Below the pieces are notes generated by a model that searched no databases, was not told the DNA's origin, and was given only the letters and a program-made list of their open reading frames with translations. Made by a program: the position numbers and the translations under genes. From Streptomyces mirabilis (GTDB lineage: Bacteria > Actinomycetota > Actinomycetes > Streptomycetales > Streptomycetaceae), in assembly GCF_018310535.1 (NCBI RefSeq), contig NZ_CP074102.1, positions 6,262,001 to 6,326,000 of the forward strand: 64,000 nucleotides of DNA, given 5' to 3'. Below, piece after piece: positions 26,118 to 33,403 of this stretch. Every line of letters begins with the position of its first letter. Position 1 is the first letter of the stretch.

Positions 26118-26579
26118 ATGAGGCTGCTGCGCTCCACCGACCTGGCCCTGCGCGTCCTGATGCGGCTCGCCGTCGCCGACGGGTCGACCCCCACCACCCG
26201 CGAGGTCGCCGCGGACATGGACGTCCCCTATACCCATGCCGCGAAGGTCGTCGCCGAGCTCCAGCACCTCGGACTGCTCGCGGCCCGCCGCGGCCGCGGC
26301 GGCGGTCTCGGCCTCACCGAAGCGGGGCGTACGGCTTCGGTCGGTGCGATCGTCCGCACCTTCGAGGGCGACGGTGACGTGGTCGACTGCGAGGGGGCGG
26401 CGCCCTGCCCGCTCCACACCGGCTGCCGACTGCGGGGCGCGCTGCGGCGGGCTCAGGAGGCGTTCTTCGCCTCGCTGGACCCACTGACGGTGGCGGACGT
26501 GGTCGCCGCGCCTACGGGGCCGCTGCTGCTGGGGATCTCCGGCAGGCCGACCTCGGCTCTGACATCAGATCACAGATGA
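26118..26579 (+). CDS. nsrR: NO-sensing Rrf2-family repressor NsrR
   Basis: Encodes 153 residues. An Rrf2 winged helix fills about 1-75 (TTREVAADMDVPYTHAAKVV). The iron-sulfur ligands are Cys91, Cys97 and Cys103, with C-x5-C-x5-C spacing. Asp8 (RSTDLA) is also kept, the fourth cluster ligand reported for S. coelicolor NsrR. With an intact [4Fe-4S] cluster it represses hmpA genes and itself; nitric oxide destroys the cluster. Candidate binding sites occur upstream of both nsrR and the convergent hmpA. A hairpin overlaps its stop. Confidence 0.94.
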   Translation: MRLLRSTDLALRVLMRLAVADGSTPTTREVAADMDVPYTHAAKVVAELQHLGLLAARRGRGGGLGLTEAGRTASVGAIVRTFEGDGDVVDCEGAAPCPLHTGCRLRGALRRAQEAFFASLDPLTVADVVAAPTGPLLLGISGRPTSALTSDHR

Positions 26580-26612
26580 CAGCTGACGAAATCTGTCATC
26601 TGTCATCTGATG
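26563..26612. terminator. Hairpin overlapping the nsrR stop codon
   Basis: 20-bp arms (26563-26582 and 26593-26612), built on CAGATGACAG and CTGTCATCTG, pair with one mismatch around a 10-base loop. The last codons and stop of nsrR (26577-26579) lie in the left arm. It is less GC-rich than usual for this chromosome. Shorter repeats of the same CATCTG motif continue to about 26670, so it probably serves both convergent genes. Confidence 0.65.
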
Positions 26613-26681
26613 CCTGATACCTGAAGTCCGCCGCCTGCTCTCTGCCGCCTGCCATCAGGTATCCGTCATCTGTCAACCGCC

Positions 26682-27872
26682 TCAGCCCTGCGCGAGCCAC
26701 AGGTCGGGCCCGAACACCTCGTAGTGAATGTCGGCCGGAGCCACCCCCTTGTCGATGAGCTGCCCCCGCACCGCCCGCATGAAGGGCAGCGGCCCGCACA
26801 GGTACGCGCGCGTGCCCGGTGCGACGGCCACGGAGGAGAGGTCCGCGCGCCCGGTGTGGCCGGCACCCTCGGCGTCCTGCTCGTACCAGAAGTGGACGGC
26901 GGCGTCCGCGAGCTTCGCCGCGTACGCCTCGTGGTCGGCGCGCAGCGCGTGGTCGGCGGGGGAGCGGTCGGCGTGGACGACCGTGACCGGGGCGCGGTGT
27001 CCGGTGAGCGCGAGCTGTTCCAGCATGGCGATCATCGGGGTGACGCCGATGCCGGCGGAGGCGAGCAGCACCGGCGCGTCCGTGTCGTCGAGCACCAGAT
27101 CCCCGTACGGCGCGGAGAGCTCGATCGTGCTGCCGACGTGCACACGCGTGTGGAGGCGGTTGGACACCTCGCCGTCGGGGCCCGAGGCCTCACCGTGCAC
27201 CCGCTTGACGCCGATCTGCCGTACCGGGGAGCCGGGGGCGCTGGAGAGGCTGTACTGGCGTATCTGGTGGGCGCCGTCAGGCAGCTCGACGCGTACGGAC
27301 ACGTACTGGCCCGCCCGGAAGTCCGGCAGCGGCCCCCCGTCGGCCGGGCGCAGTCGGAAGGTGGCGACGTCGGCGGTCTCCTCGACGCGCTCCACGACCT
27401 CCCAGACCCGCCACCCACCCCTACCGTCGCCGTGCTGCGCGTACAGCCGCCGCTCGATGGTGATGAGGGCGTTCGCCATCAGCCAGTAGACCTCGTCCCA
27501 GGCGGCCGCGACCTCGGGTGTGACCGCGTCGCCGAGGACCTCGGCGATCGCCGCGAAGAGGTGCTCGCGCACGGTCGCGTACTGCTCGGGGGCGATCCCC
27601 AGGGAGGCGTGTTTGTGCGCGATGCGGTTCAGCAGCACGTCGGGGCGCTCGTCCGGCCGTTCGACGAGGTGGGTGGCGAAGGCGGCGATGGATCCCGCGA
27701 GGGCACGGCGCTGGGTGCCGGAGGCCTGGTTGCCGCGGTTGAAGAGGTCGCGGAGCAGTTCCGGGTGGGCGGCGAAGAGCCTGTCGTAGAAGCGGTCGGC
27801 GATCTCGCCGATGGCCGCGCCGACGGCGGGGAGGGTGCCGCGCACCGTGGCGGCGGACTGCTCGGACAGCAT
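26682..27872 (-). CDS. hmpA: Flavohemoglobin nitric-oxide dioxygenase
   Basis: Oxidises nitric oxide to nitrate using O2 and NAD(P)H. The 396-residue protein has a globin domain (1-140) with B10 Tyr29 (RFYDRL) and proximal His in RIAHKHASLG (about 85). An FAD domain follows (RQYSLSS, about 205), then an NAD domain (ASAGIGVTPM, about 270, and YLCGPLPFM near the end). Start ATG 27872 has GAGGAG. A strong NsrR palindrome lies 69 bases upstream, and the regulator gene is the convergent neighbour, so induction by NO is expected. Confidence 0.95.
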   Translation of the reverse strand: MLSEQSAATVRGTLPAVGAAIGEIADRFYDRLFAAHPELLRDLFNRGNQASGTQRRALAGSIAAFATHLVERPDERPDVLLNRIAHKHASLGIAPEQYATVREHLFAAIAEVLGDAVTPEVAAAWDEVYWLMANALITIERRLYAQHGDGRGGWRVWEVVERVEETADVATFRLRPADGGPLPDFRAGQYVSVRVELPDGAHQIRQYSLSSAPGSPVRQIGVKRVHGEASGPDGEVSNRLHTRVHVGSTIELSAPYGDLVLDDTDAPVLLASAGIGVTPMIAMLEQLALTGHRAPVTVVHADRSPADHALRADHEAYAAKLADAAVHFWYEQDAEGAGHTGRADLSSVAVAPGTRAYLCGPLPFMRAVRGQLIDKGVAPADIHYEVFGPDLWLAQG

Positions 27873-27940
27873 GGGGACTCCTCAAATGCCTGGGTCGGAA
27901 CGGGGATTGTGGTCCCCGCGTCTGCCCCGCACAGTAATAA

Positions 27941-27963
27941 AACTTGCATCTAAGATGCAAATT
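27941..27963 (-). promoter_or_regulatory. NsrR operator of hmpA
   Basis: An 11-1-11 inverted repeat: AACTTGCATCT, one A, AGATGCAAATT, symmetrical except for one base pair. This matches the layout known for S. coelicolor NsrR sites. It is AT-rich in a GC-rich setting and lies 69-91 bases before the hmpA start. Confidence 0.88.
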
Positions 27964-28200
27964 AAAGCTCCCGGGGAGAGAGTCTGGGGGTCGGCCATTA
28001 CAGACAGGCGGATGAGCAGGCAGTATGGGCACCAGAGCAGGACACCTGCCGTACGCGAGGCGTTCAGACCGCGGTCGCCCGGGCGATCATGGTCCGCAAC
28101 GCGCATGAAATGGTGTTGTGGTGGGATGCTCAGGTGCCCCGACCGTCCCCGAGGCGTGGGAGCAGGCGACCTGACCAGCAAGGATGGGTGGAAGCGGAAG

Positions 28201-29562
28201 ATGGACAAGCAGCAGGAGTTCGTGCTCCGGACACTGGAGGAGCGGGACATCCGGTTCGTTCGGCTGTGGTTCACGGACGTGCTGGGCTTCCTCAAGTCGG
28301 TGGCCGTGGCTCCGGCCGAGCTGGAGCAGGCCTTCGACGAGGGCATCGGCTTCGACGGCTCGGCCATCGAGGGCTTCGCCCGTGTGTACGAGTCCGACAT
28401 GATCGCCAAGCCGGACCCGTCGACGTTCCAGGTGCTGCCGTGGCGCGCGGAGGCCCCCGGTACGGCCCGCATGTTCTGCGACATCCTGATGCCGGACGGC
28501 TCCCCGTCCTTCGCGGACCCGCGCTACGTCCTCAAGCGCGCCCTCGCGAAGACCTCCGACCTGGGCTTCACCTTCTACACCCACCCGGAGATCGAGTTCT
28601 TCCTGCTGAAGGACCGCCCGCTGGACGGCTCGCGCCCGACCCCGGCCGACAACTCCGGCTACTTCGACCACACCCCGCAGAACGTCGGCATGGACTTCCG
28701 CCGCCAGGCGATCACCATGCTGGAGTCGATGGGCATCTCGGTCGAGTTCTCCCACCACGAGGGCGCCCCCGGCCAGCAGGAGATCGACCTGCGCTACGCC
28801 GACGCGCTCTCCACGGCCGACAACATCATGACGTTCCGCCTGGTCATGAAGCAGGTCGCGCTGGAGCAGGGCGTCCAGGCGACGTTCATGCCCAAGCCCT
28901 TCTCCGAGCACCCCGGCTCCGGCATGCACACGCACCTCTCCCTCTTCGAGGGCGACCGCAACGCGTTCTACGAGTCGGGTTCGGAGTACCAGCTTTCGAA
29001 GGTCGGTCGCTCCTTCATCGCGGGCCTGCTGAAGCACGCTGCGGAGATCTCCGCCGTCACCAACCAGTGGGTCAACTCCTACAAGCGCATCTGGGGCGGC
29101 TCGGAGCGCACCGCGGGCGCCGGCGGCGAGGCCCCCTCGTACATCTGCTGGGGCCACAACAACCGCTCCGCCCTCGTCCGCGTCCCGATGTACAAGCCCG
29201 GCAAGACCGGCTCCGCACGCGTCGAGGTCCGCTCCATCGACTCGGGCGCGAACCCGTACCTGGCCTACGCCCTGCTCCTGGCCGCAGGCCTGAAGGGCAT
29301 CGAAGAGGGCTACGAGCTCCCGCCCGGCGCCGACGACGACGTCTGGGCCCTCTCCGACGCCGAGCGCCGCGCGATGGGTATCGAGCCCCTGCCCCAGAAC
29401 CTCGGCGAGGCCCTCACCCTCATGCAGCGCAGTGAACTGGTCGCCGAGACCCTCGGCGAACACGTCTTCGACTTCTTCCTGCGCAACAAGAAGTCGGAGT
29501 GGGAGGAGTACCGCTCCGAGGTCACCGCCTTCGAGCTCCGCAAGAACCTGCCGGTGCTGTAA
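28201..29562 (+). CDS. glnA2: GlnA2, glutamine-synthetase-like gamma-glutamylpolyamine synthetase
   Basis: The 453-residue type I glutamine synthetase fold closely resembles GlnA2 of S. coelicolor (start MDKQQEFVLRTLEERDIR), reported to glutamylate polyamines rather than assimilate ammonium. GS motifs are present: GFDGSAIEGFARVYESD (beta-grasp), HPEIEFFLL and PGQQEIDLRY (metal Glu residues), PKPFSEHPGSGMHTHLSL (ATP/Glu binding) and RIWGGSERTAGAGGEAPSY. A Tyr stands at the adenylylation-loop position (EGYELPPGADDD). ATG 28201 has GGAAG. A strong terminator follows, so it is probably monocistronic. Confidence 0.92.
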   Translation: MDKQQEFVLRTLEERDIRFVRLWFTDVLGFLKSVAVAPAELEQAFDEGIGFDGSAIEGFARVYESDMIAKPDPSTFQVLPWRAEAPGTARMFCDILMPDGSPSFADPRYVLKRALAKTSDLGFTFYTHPEIEFFLLKDRPLDGSRPTPADNSGYFDHTPQNVGMDFRRQAITMLESMGISVEFSHHEGAPGQQEIDLRYADALSTADNIMTFRLVMKQVALEQGVQATFMPKPFSEHPGSGMHTHLSLFEGDRNAFYESGSEYQLSKVGRSFIAGLLKHAAEISAVTNQWVNSYKRIWGGSERTAGAGGEAPSYICWGHNNRSALVRVPMYKPGKTGSARVEVRSIDSGANPYLAYALLLAAGLKGIEEGYELPPGADDDVWALSDAERRAMGIEPLPQNLGEALTLMQRSELVAETLGEHVFDFFLRNKKSEWEEYRSEVTAFELRKNLPVL

Positions 29563-29597
29563 GCGCAGGTCGGAGGGGCTTTCCCGCCAGAACGGCA

Positions 29598-29632
29598 CGT
29601 AGGGCCGACGGTCACCGACCGTCGGCCCTACG
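29598..29632 (+). terminator. Strong terminator after glnA2
   Basis: Perfect 16-bp stem (CGTAGGGCCGACGGTC with its complement) and a 3-base loop, 36 bases past the glnA2 stop. Confidence 0.85.
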
Positions 29633-30142
29633 GCGTTCACGGCGCCGTATCAGATCATGCGCGGCCGTTGCCGGACGGAGTCGTGGCGCGCCCTGCGAGC
29701 GGTACCCGCTGTGGAAGGCCCGACTCGCCCGCCGGGTACGACGACACCCACGCGCGGGGCAAGAGCCTGTATCCGTCGTGGCCGGCGGACTCGCACCTGA
29801 CCGCCGGAGAGGTCGAGCAGGCGGACGCCACCACGGGCCGGGCACTGGACCTGGCCGCCGAAGGCGAGGGCCCGAGTCCGACTCGGCAGCAGGAAGCGGC
29901 GATGTGGTCGCGACCACCCAGCCCAGGTAAGCCTCGGACCCGGCCACGACGGCCACCGCGAGAACCTCCGGGTTCTTCCACGGCTGGTGTGCCACGAGGT
30001 GAGCTTCCAGTTCGGCGAACCGACCAGCGTGGGTCGTCAGCAGAAGCTGCCGGTCCCCCCGGGCCACCGCCTGCTCGCGAGTCTCAGCCAGGAACGGGCG
30101 GTACCGGTCAGTCCGGCACTCGGCCGACGGTGAATCCGTCAC
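29612..30142 (-). pseudogene. Probably truncated hypothetical gene
   Basis: Begins at GTG 30142 with CAGGAGG upstream, inside the end of the preceding gene (35-bp overlap). The first 75 residues look real (YRPFLAETREQAVARGDRQL and LEAHLVAHQPWKNPEVLAVA). From about 29915 onward the frame turns into Arg/Pro/Ser-rich sequence with no protein character. On the other strand the stretch 29745-29900 reads as plausible protein (SLYPSWPADSHLTAGEVEQA and RALDLAAEGEGPSPTRQ). This suggests two gene fragments joined head to head by deletion or insertion. The ORF also runs into the glnA2 terminator. No family recognised. Confidence 0.4.
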
Positions 30143-30554
30143 CCTCCTGGAACTCGATCAGCACCCCACTGTCAGCGAGGTAGATCCAGCTTTCCGGAGA
30201 GCAGTCCAACAGCGTCGCGGCGTGGATCCCCACCATGTTGGCATCCAGGGCGACCGAGGGCACTGCGAGATTGCTCCAGAACACGACTGCGAGCTCACGC
30301 TCGTCCCCGTAGTCGTGCACCAGGCTGCGCAGCTCCGCACCATCGAAAGCGGTGGATCGCTCAAGAACTTCAGCGCCGTTCCAGTCCAGCCGGGTCGATC
30401 CCACCGCACCGAAGCGGCTCAAGCTGATTCCAGCAAATGCACGGTCCTCCTCGTACGAGAGCACGACCACGGAATCGCCGATCGCGGCCAGGACCTCAGC
30501 GATTACCTCAGGGTGCGTCCCGTAGCCGCTTCTGGCGGTCAAGACATCCTCCAT
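30108..30554 (-). CDS. Hypothetical protein, accessory region
   Basis: Encodes 148 residues if ATG 30554 is used; a TTG four codons in (30542) has a better GGAGG ribosome site. The protein is acidic, with alternating hydrophobic strands (SVVVLSYEED, LAVVFWSNLAVPSVAL, SWIYLADSGVLIEFQEGDGF) and no signal peptide. GC content is lower than its neighbours. Size, acidity and location in a patch of orphan genes would fit an immunity-type protein, but that is only a guess. The following ORF starts inside its end. Confidence 0.65.
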   Translation of the reverse strand: MEDVLTARSGYGTHPEVIAEVLAAIGDSVVVLSYEEDRAFAGISLSRFGAVGSTRLDWNGAEVLERSTAFDGAELRSLVHDYGDERELAVVFWSNLAVPSVALDANMVGIHAATLLDCSPESWIYLADSGVLIEFQEGDGFTVGRVPD

Positions 30555-30583
30555 ACCGGGCCAGTCCCGGTTGACGGCCGGGC

Positions 30584-30844
30584 ATGCTCATCATCGTGAG
30601 CGCCTACAGCAGCGACCAGGACTTGAACGTCACCGACGCCACCGGGAACGGTGTCGAGGTGGACGTGGCCACCAACTTGATGAACGGCACCGTTCGGCTG
30701 TCGGTGCTGTGGACCGACGAGATCTACTTGTGCCCTGATGACGCCGAACGCGTGGCTCAGGCCCTTCTCCGCGCCGCTGAGCGCGGCCGTCGCATCGCCG
30801 GACCTCGAAGCACGGGACCGGCCAACCCCCACGCCAGCCAGTGA
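30584..30844 (+). CDS. Small hypothetical protein, accessory region
   Basis: Encodes 86 residues from ATG 30584, or 82 from GTG 30596; neither has a strong ribosome site. The sequence has a beta-rich first half (QDLNVTDATGNGVEVDVATN, TVRLSVLWTDEIYLCPDDA) and a helix (ERVAQALLRAAERG). This pattern is seen in small proteins carried on Streptomyces integrative elements, from memory. It is divergent from the preceding gene with a 29-bp gap. Function unknown. Confidence 0.6.
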   Translation: MLIIVSAYSSDQDLNVTDATGNGVEVDVATNLMNGTVRLSVLWTDEIYLCPDDAERVAQALLRAAERGRRIAGPRSTGPANPHASQ

Positions 30845-31062
30845 GTTACAGCTTTCCCAGCTGGGTCAAGGCGACTCGCTCCGCTCCCCGCGCGCGGCAA
30901 ACAGCCGCCTGACGTCAGAGAAGGGGCACATCGTGGCTGGGGCGGTCGGATGACGGGTTCCTGGGGGCACTGGACAGATTTGGGGGTGCCCGGAAGCCAC
31001 CTGGGCACCTTTCAGGCTGCTCGATATCGTGGAGCATCACACACTCACTCGGGGGACCGTCT

Positions 31063-31278
31063 GTGATCGAGCTCGGCGTGCTATTTGGTCTGTTGGTGGC
31101 AGCGGTACTGGTCCTGCTCTTCGTGCTCCTGCGCCGAAGAAACGGCAACACGGAGAACGTCGACGGTCGCCTGATCGAGCAAGCACGGCGGCTGCAGGCG
31201 CACAATGACAGGGTCTCCTACAACGCCGCCTCAGTGCACGGCTCTTCGCCCACCATGACCGACCACTACCGTCCCTAA
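31063..31278 (+). CDS. Small single-helix membrane protein, accessory region
   Basis: Encodes 71 residues from GTG 31063, with a G-rich ribosome site (CGGGGGACC). The N-terminal hydrophobic helix (about 3-24) is followed by RRRNG and a polar tail (LIEQARRLQAHNDRVSYN). It would be an inner-membrane protein with a cytoplasmic tail. A hairpin (GGTGCCC/GGGCACC, 30985-31009) upstream separates it from the previous small gene. Function unknown. Confidence 0.6.
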   Translation: MIELGVLFGLLVAAVLVLLFVLLRRRNGNTENVDGRLIEQARRLQAHNDRVSYNAASVHGSSPTMTDHYRP

Positions 31279-31397
31279 CCCCACGGGGACCATGGGAGCT
31301 TGTGCGAGGTCTCGGAGAACACACAGGGCAGCGTTCCGCCAGGCCAGGTCGCACCTGGTGGCGCGATTTTCGACTGGCGTTCAAAGATCAAGGCGCC

Positions 31398-31418
31398 CCG
31401 TGCCAGACCCGTGCCAGA
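31398..31418. repeat. Direct repeat CCGTGCCAGA in accessory region
   Basis: CCGTGCCAGA occurs at 31398-31407 and 31409-31418, an 11-bp period. Short repeats of this kind flank attP sites or integrase arm sites in some actinobacterial elements, but no integrase gene is present. The gap 31279-31495 otherwise holds nothing identifiable. Confidence 0.5.
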
Positions 31419-31495
31419 TCGAGCGTTCACCAGGAGGTGCCGAGTGGTGGTGATCGGACGTTCTTCGCTCGCGCGCCCCGTCGGTGAGGGTCGGC

Positions 31496-32080
31496 TCAGG
31501 ACGCGGACTTGGCGGTGACGCGGACGCGCAAGGCATCGCGGACGGCGGGCCATTCGTCGGCGAGCAGGCTGTAGTACAGGGAGTCGCGGCGAGTGCCGTC
31601 CGGGCGGCGCATATGGCTGCGCAGGGTGCCTTCGTGTACCAGGCCGAGGCGGGACAGGGCCTGCTGGGAGCGCACGTTGAGGTTGTCGGTGCGCAGGGCC
31701 AGCCGAGCCAGGCGCAGGTCCTCGAAGGCGTGGGTGAACAGCAGCAGTTTGGACTCGACGTTGTAGGGGCCGCCCCAGCAGGAACGGTCGAACCAGGTCG
31801 CGCCGATCTCGGTGCGGCTCTCGGTCAGGTCGAGGTCGTACATGCTGGTTGAACCGATCACCGTGCCGTCGTCACGGCGCTGCACCGCGAAGCAGCGCCG
31901 TGTCGGGTCGGCGGTCATCTCGCCGAGCCACGCGCGCAGTTGGGCCACGGTCTCGGGTCGTGCCCGGGGCATCCATCGCCAGACCTCGGGGTCGGACGCC
32001 GACGGGAAGAGAGCCTCGGCGTGGCCGGGAGACAGACGGACGAGGCGGACGACAGTGCCCACAAGCGGCTGGTTGGTCAT
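31496..32080 (-). CDS. GNAT acetyltransferase, RimJ/RimL-like
   Basis: The 194-residue protein has the RimL-type order: LVGTVVRLVRLSPGHAEALF at the start, DDGTVIGSTSMYDLDL as the central strands, and TEIGATWFDRSCWGGPYNVESK in the acetyl-CoA-binding region. LRTDNLNVRSQQALSRLGLVHEGTLR follows, the typical N-x-x-S-x-x-x-x-x-x-x-G-F-x-x-E-G motif. It should transfer acetyl from acetyl-CoA to a protein N-terminus or small amine. It lies at the edge of the accessory patch. Target unknown. Confidence 0.9.
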   Translation of the reverse strand: MTNQPLVGTVVRLVRLSPGHAEALFPSASDPEVWRWMPRARPETVAQLRAWLGEMTADPTRRCFAVQRRDDGTVIGSTSMYDLDLTESRTEIGATWFDRSCWGGPYNVESKLLLFTHAFEDLRLARLALRTDNLNVRSQQALSRLGLVHEGTLRSHMRRPDGTRRDSLYYSLLADEWPAVRDALRVRVTAKSAS

Positions 32081-32162
32081 CGAAGCAGAATAGTTCCGGT
32101 GACCAGCGACGATCTCCTCCTCATGGGCCTCCTCGCTGGGGTGCGACAGGGGTCGTACGGCG

Positions 32163-32663
32163 TCAGGCCGTCACCTTCGTGATGAACGCCGCCAGGTTCG
32201 TCACCGTTCGTTGGATCTTTTCCTCCAGCGTGAGTGACTCGTGGAGGCGGGCGCCGGCGCCCGCGTCCTTCTTGCCTCGTACGTACAGGGAGCAGGAGAG
32301 GTCGCTGCATATGTAGGCGCCGACCGAGTTGCCCTGCTGGCCGGCCTTGCCCGCCTTCGGGGCGACCATCAGGGAGACGCCGCCGGTGTGGGTGGTCAGG
32401 CACATCGAGCACATGCTGCGCCGGGTCTGCCAGGAGGTGGGGCTGGGGCTGCGCAGGACCAGGGCCTTGGGGTGGCCGTTCAGTTCGAGGACGAGGTAGG
32501 TGCGTTCGGGGGACTGGGGGTCTCGCCAGCCGAGGTAGTCCAGGTCGTCCCAGGGGCGGTCGGTCAGATCGCGCGGGACGGACAGGCGCTTCGCCTCGCC
32601 CTTGGTGCAGTTCACGAACGCGGCGCGGATCTCTTGTTCGGTCAGCGGCTTCATGAGAGTCAT
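32163..32663 (-). CDS. FBP-type zinc-finger protein (FusB/EF-G-binding C-terminal domain)
   Basis: Encodes 166 residues from ATG 32663 (or 163 from ATG 32654). The C-terminal half has the four-Cys treble clef of FBP/FusB proteins: C-S-M-C (about residue 84), then ICSDLSCSLYVRGKK (about 118), with the family TTHTGGVSLMVAPKAG between them. FusB-type proteins bind elongation factor G on the ribosome; actinobacterial forms keep the zinc finger, but their effect is not established. It is divergent from a TetR gene, with an inverted repeat 6 bases before its start, so repression by that TetR is likely. Confidence 0.85.
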   Translation of the reverse strand: MTLMKPLTEQEIRAAFVNCTKGEAKRLSVPRDLTDRPWDDLDYLGWRDPQSPERTYLVLELNGHPKALVLRSPSPTSWQTRRSMCSMCLTTHTGGVSLMVAPKAGKAGQQGNSVGAYICSDLSCSLYVRGKKDAGAGARLHESLTLEEKIQRTVTNLAAFITKVTA

Positions 32664-32669
32664 GGTAAA

Positions 32670-32690
32670 TTGCCTAAAGGTGTTAGGCAA
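32670..32690. promoter_or_regulatory. Operator between FBP and TetR genes
   Basis: Inverted repeat TTGCCTAA, five bases, TTAGGCAA, in the 63-bp gap between divergent starts. It is AT-richer than the surroundings and would overlap both promoters. The adjacent TetR regulator is the expected ligand. Confidence 0.75.
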
Positions 32691-32726
32691 ATGCATGGGC
32701 TGTTAATGGTGAATGGGAGGAAGGTT

Positions 32727-33335
32727 ATGGTGCGCGTCGGGTTGACCACGGAACGTCTGGTCCTCGCGGGGGCCGAGCTGGCCGACGAGGTCGGCTTCGA
32801 GCAGGTGACCGTCTCGGAGCTCGCCAGACGCTTCGACGTGAAGGTCGCGAGCCTGTACTCGCACGTGAAGAACTCCCAGGACCTCAAGACCCGGATCGCC
32901 CTGCTCGCCCTGGAGGAACTCGCCGACCGGGGCGCCGCCGCGCTGGCCGGGCGGGCCGGCAAGGACGCCCTGGCCGCTCTCGCGAACGTCTACCGCGACT
33001 ACGCCAGGGAGCATCCCGGCCGTTACGCCGCCGCCCAGTTCAGGCTCGACCCGGAAGCGGCCGCAGCCAGCGCCGGTGGGCGGCACGCGCAGATGACGCG
33101 GGCGATCCTGCGTGGCTACGAGCTGACGGAGCCGGATCAGACGCACGCCGTTCGGCTGCTGGGCAGCTTCTTCCACGGCTACGTCAGCCTGGAGATGGGG
33201 GGAGGGTTCAGCCACAGCGCCCCCGATACGCAGGAGACCTGGGTGCGGATGCTGGACGCCCTCGACGCGCTGCTGCGGAACTGGCCCGCCAGCGCAGCAG
33301 CGACAACAGCAACCGCGCCCGCATCCGCCCCCTGA
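32727..33335 (+). CDS. TetR-family regulator with WHG-type C-terminal domain
   Basis: Encodes 202 residues from ATG 32727, preceded by GGGAGGAAGG. The N-terminal helix-turn-helix is VTVSELARRFDVKVASLYSHVKN (about residues 28-50). The C-terminal part (LAALANVYRDYAREHPGRYAAAQ and LLGSFFHGYVSLEMGGGF) matches the TetR C-33/WHG group. It probably represses the divergent FBP gene and itself through the repeat at 32670-32690. The SGNH hydrolase gene follows by 68 bp on the same strand and may be co-regulated. Confidence 0.9.
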   Translation: MVRVGLTTERLVLAGAELADEVGFEQVTVSELARRFDVKVASLYSHVKNSQDLKTRIALLALEELADRGAAALAGRAGKDALAALANVYRDYAREHPGRYAAAQFRLDPEAAAASAGGRHAQMTRAILRGYELTEPDQTHAVRLLGSFFHGYVSLEMGGGFSHSAPDTQETWVRMLDALDALLRNWPASAAATTATAPASAP

Positions 33336-33403
33336 TCGTTCCGCCGGGATCGTCCCCCCGGTCGATTCCGGCGCCCGAGAGTCCTGATGGAGGCACCGAA
33401 GCC

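Noticed and set aside
29655..29981. Additional 108-codon minus-strand frame after glnA2
   Set aside because: Arg/Ser/Ala-rich shadow frame without a ribosome site, overlapping better candidates.
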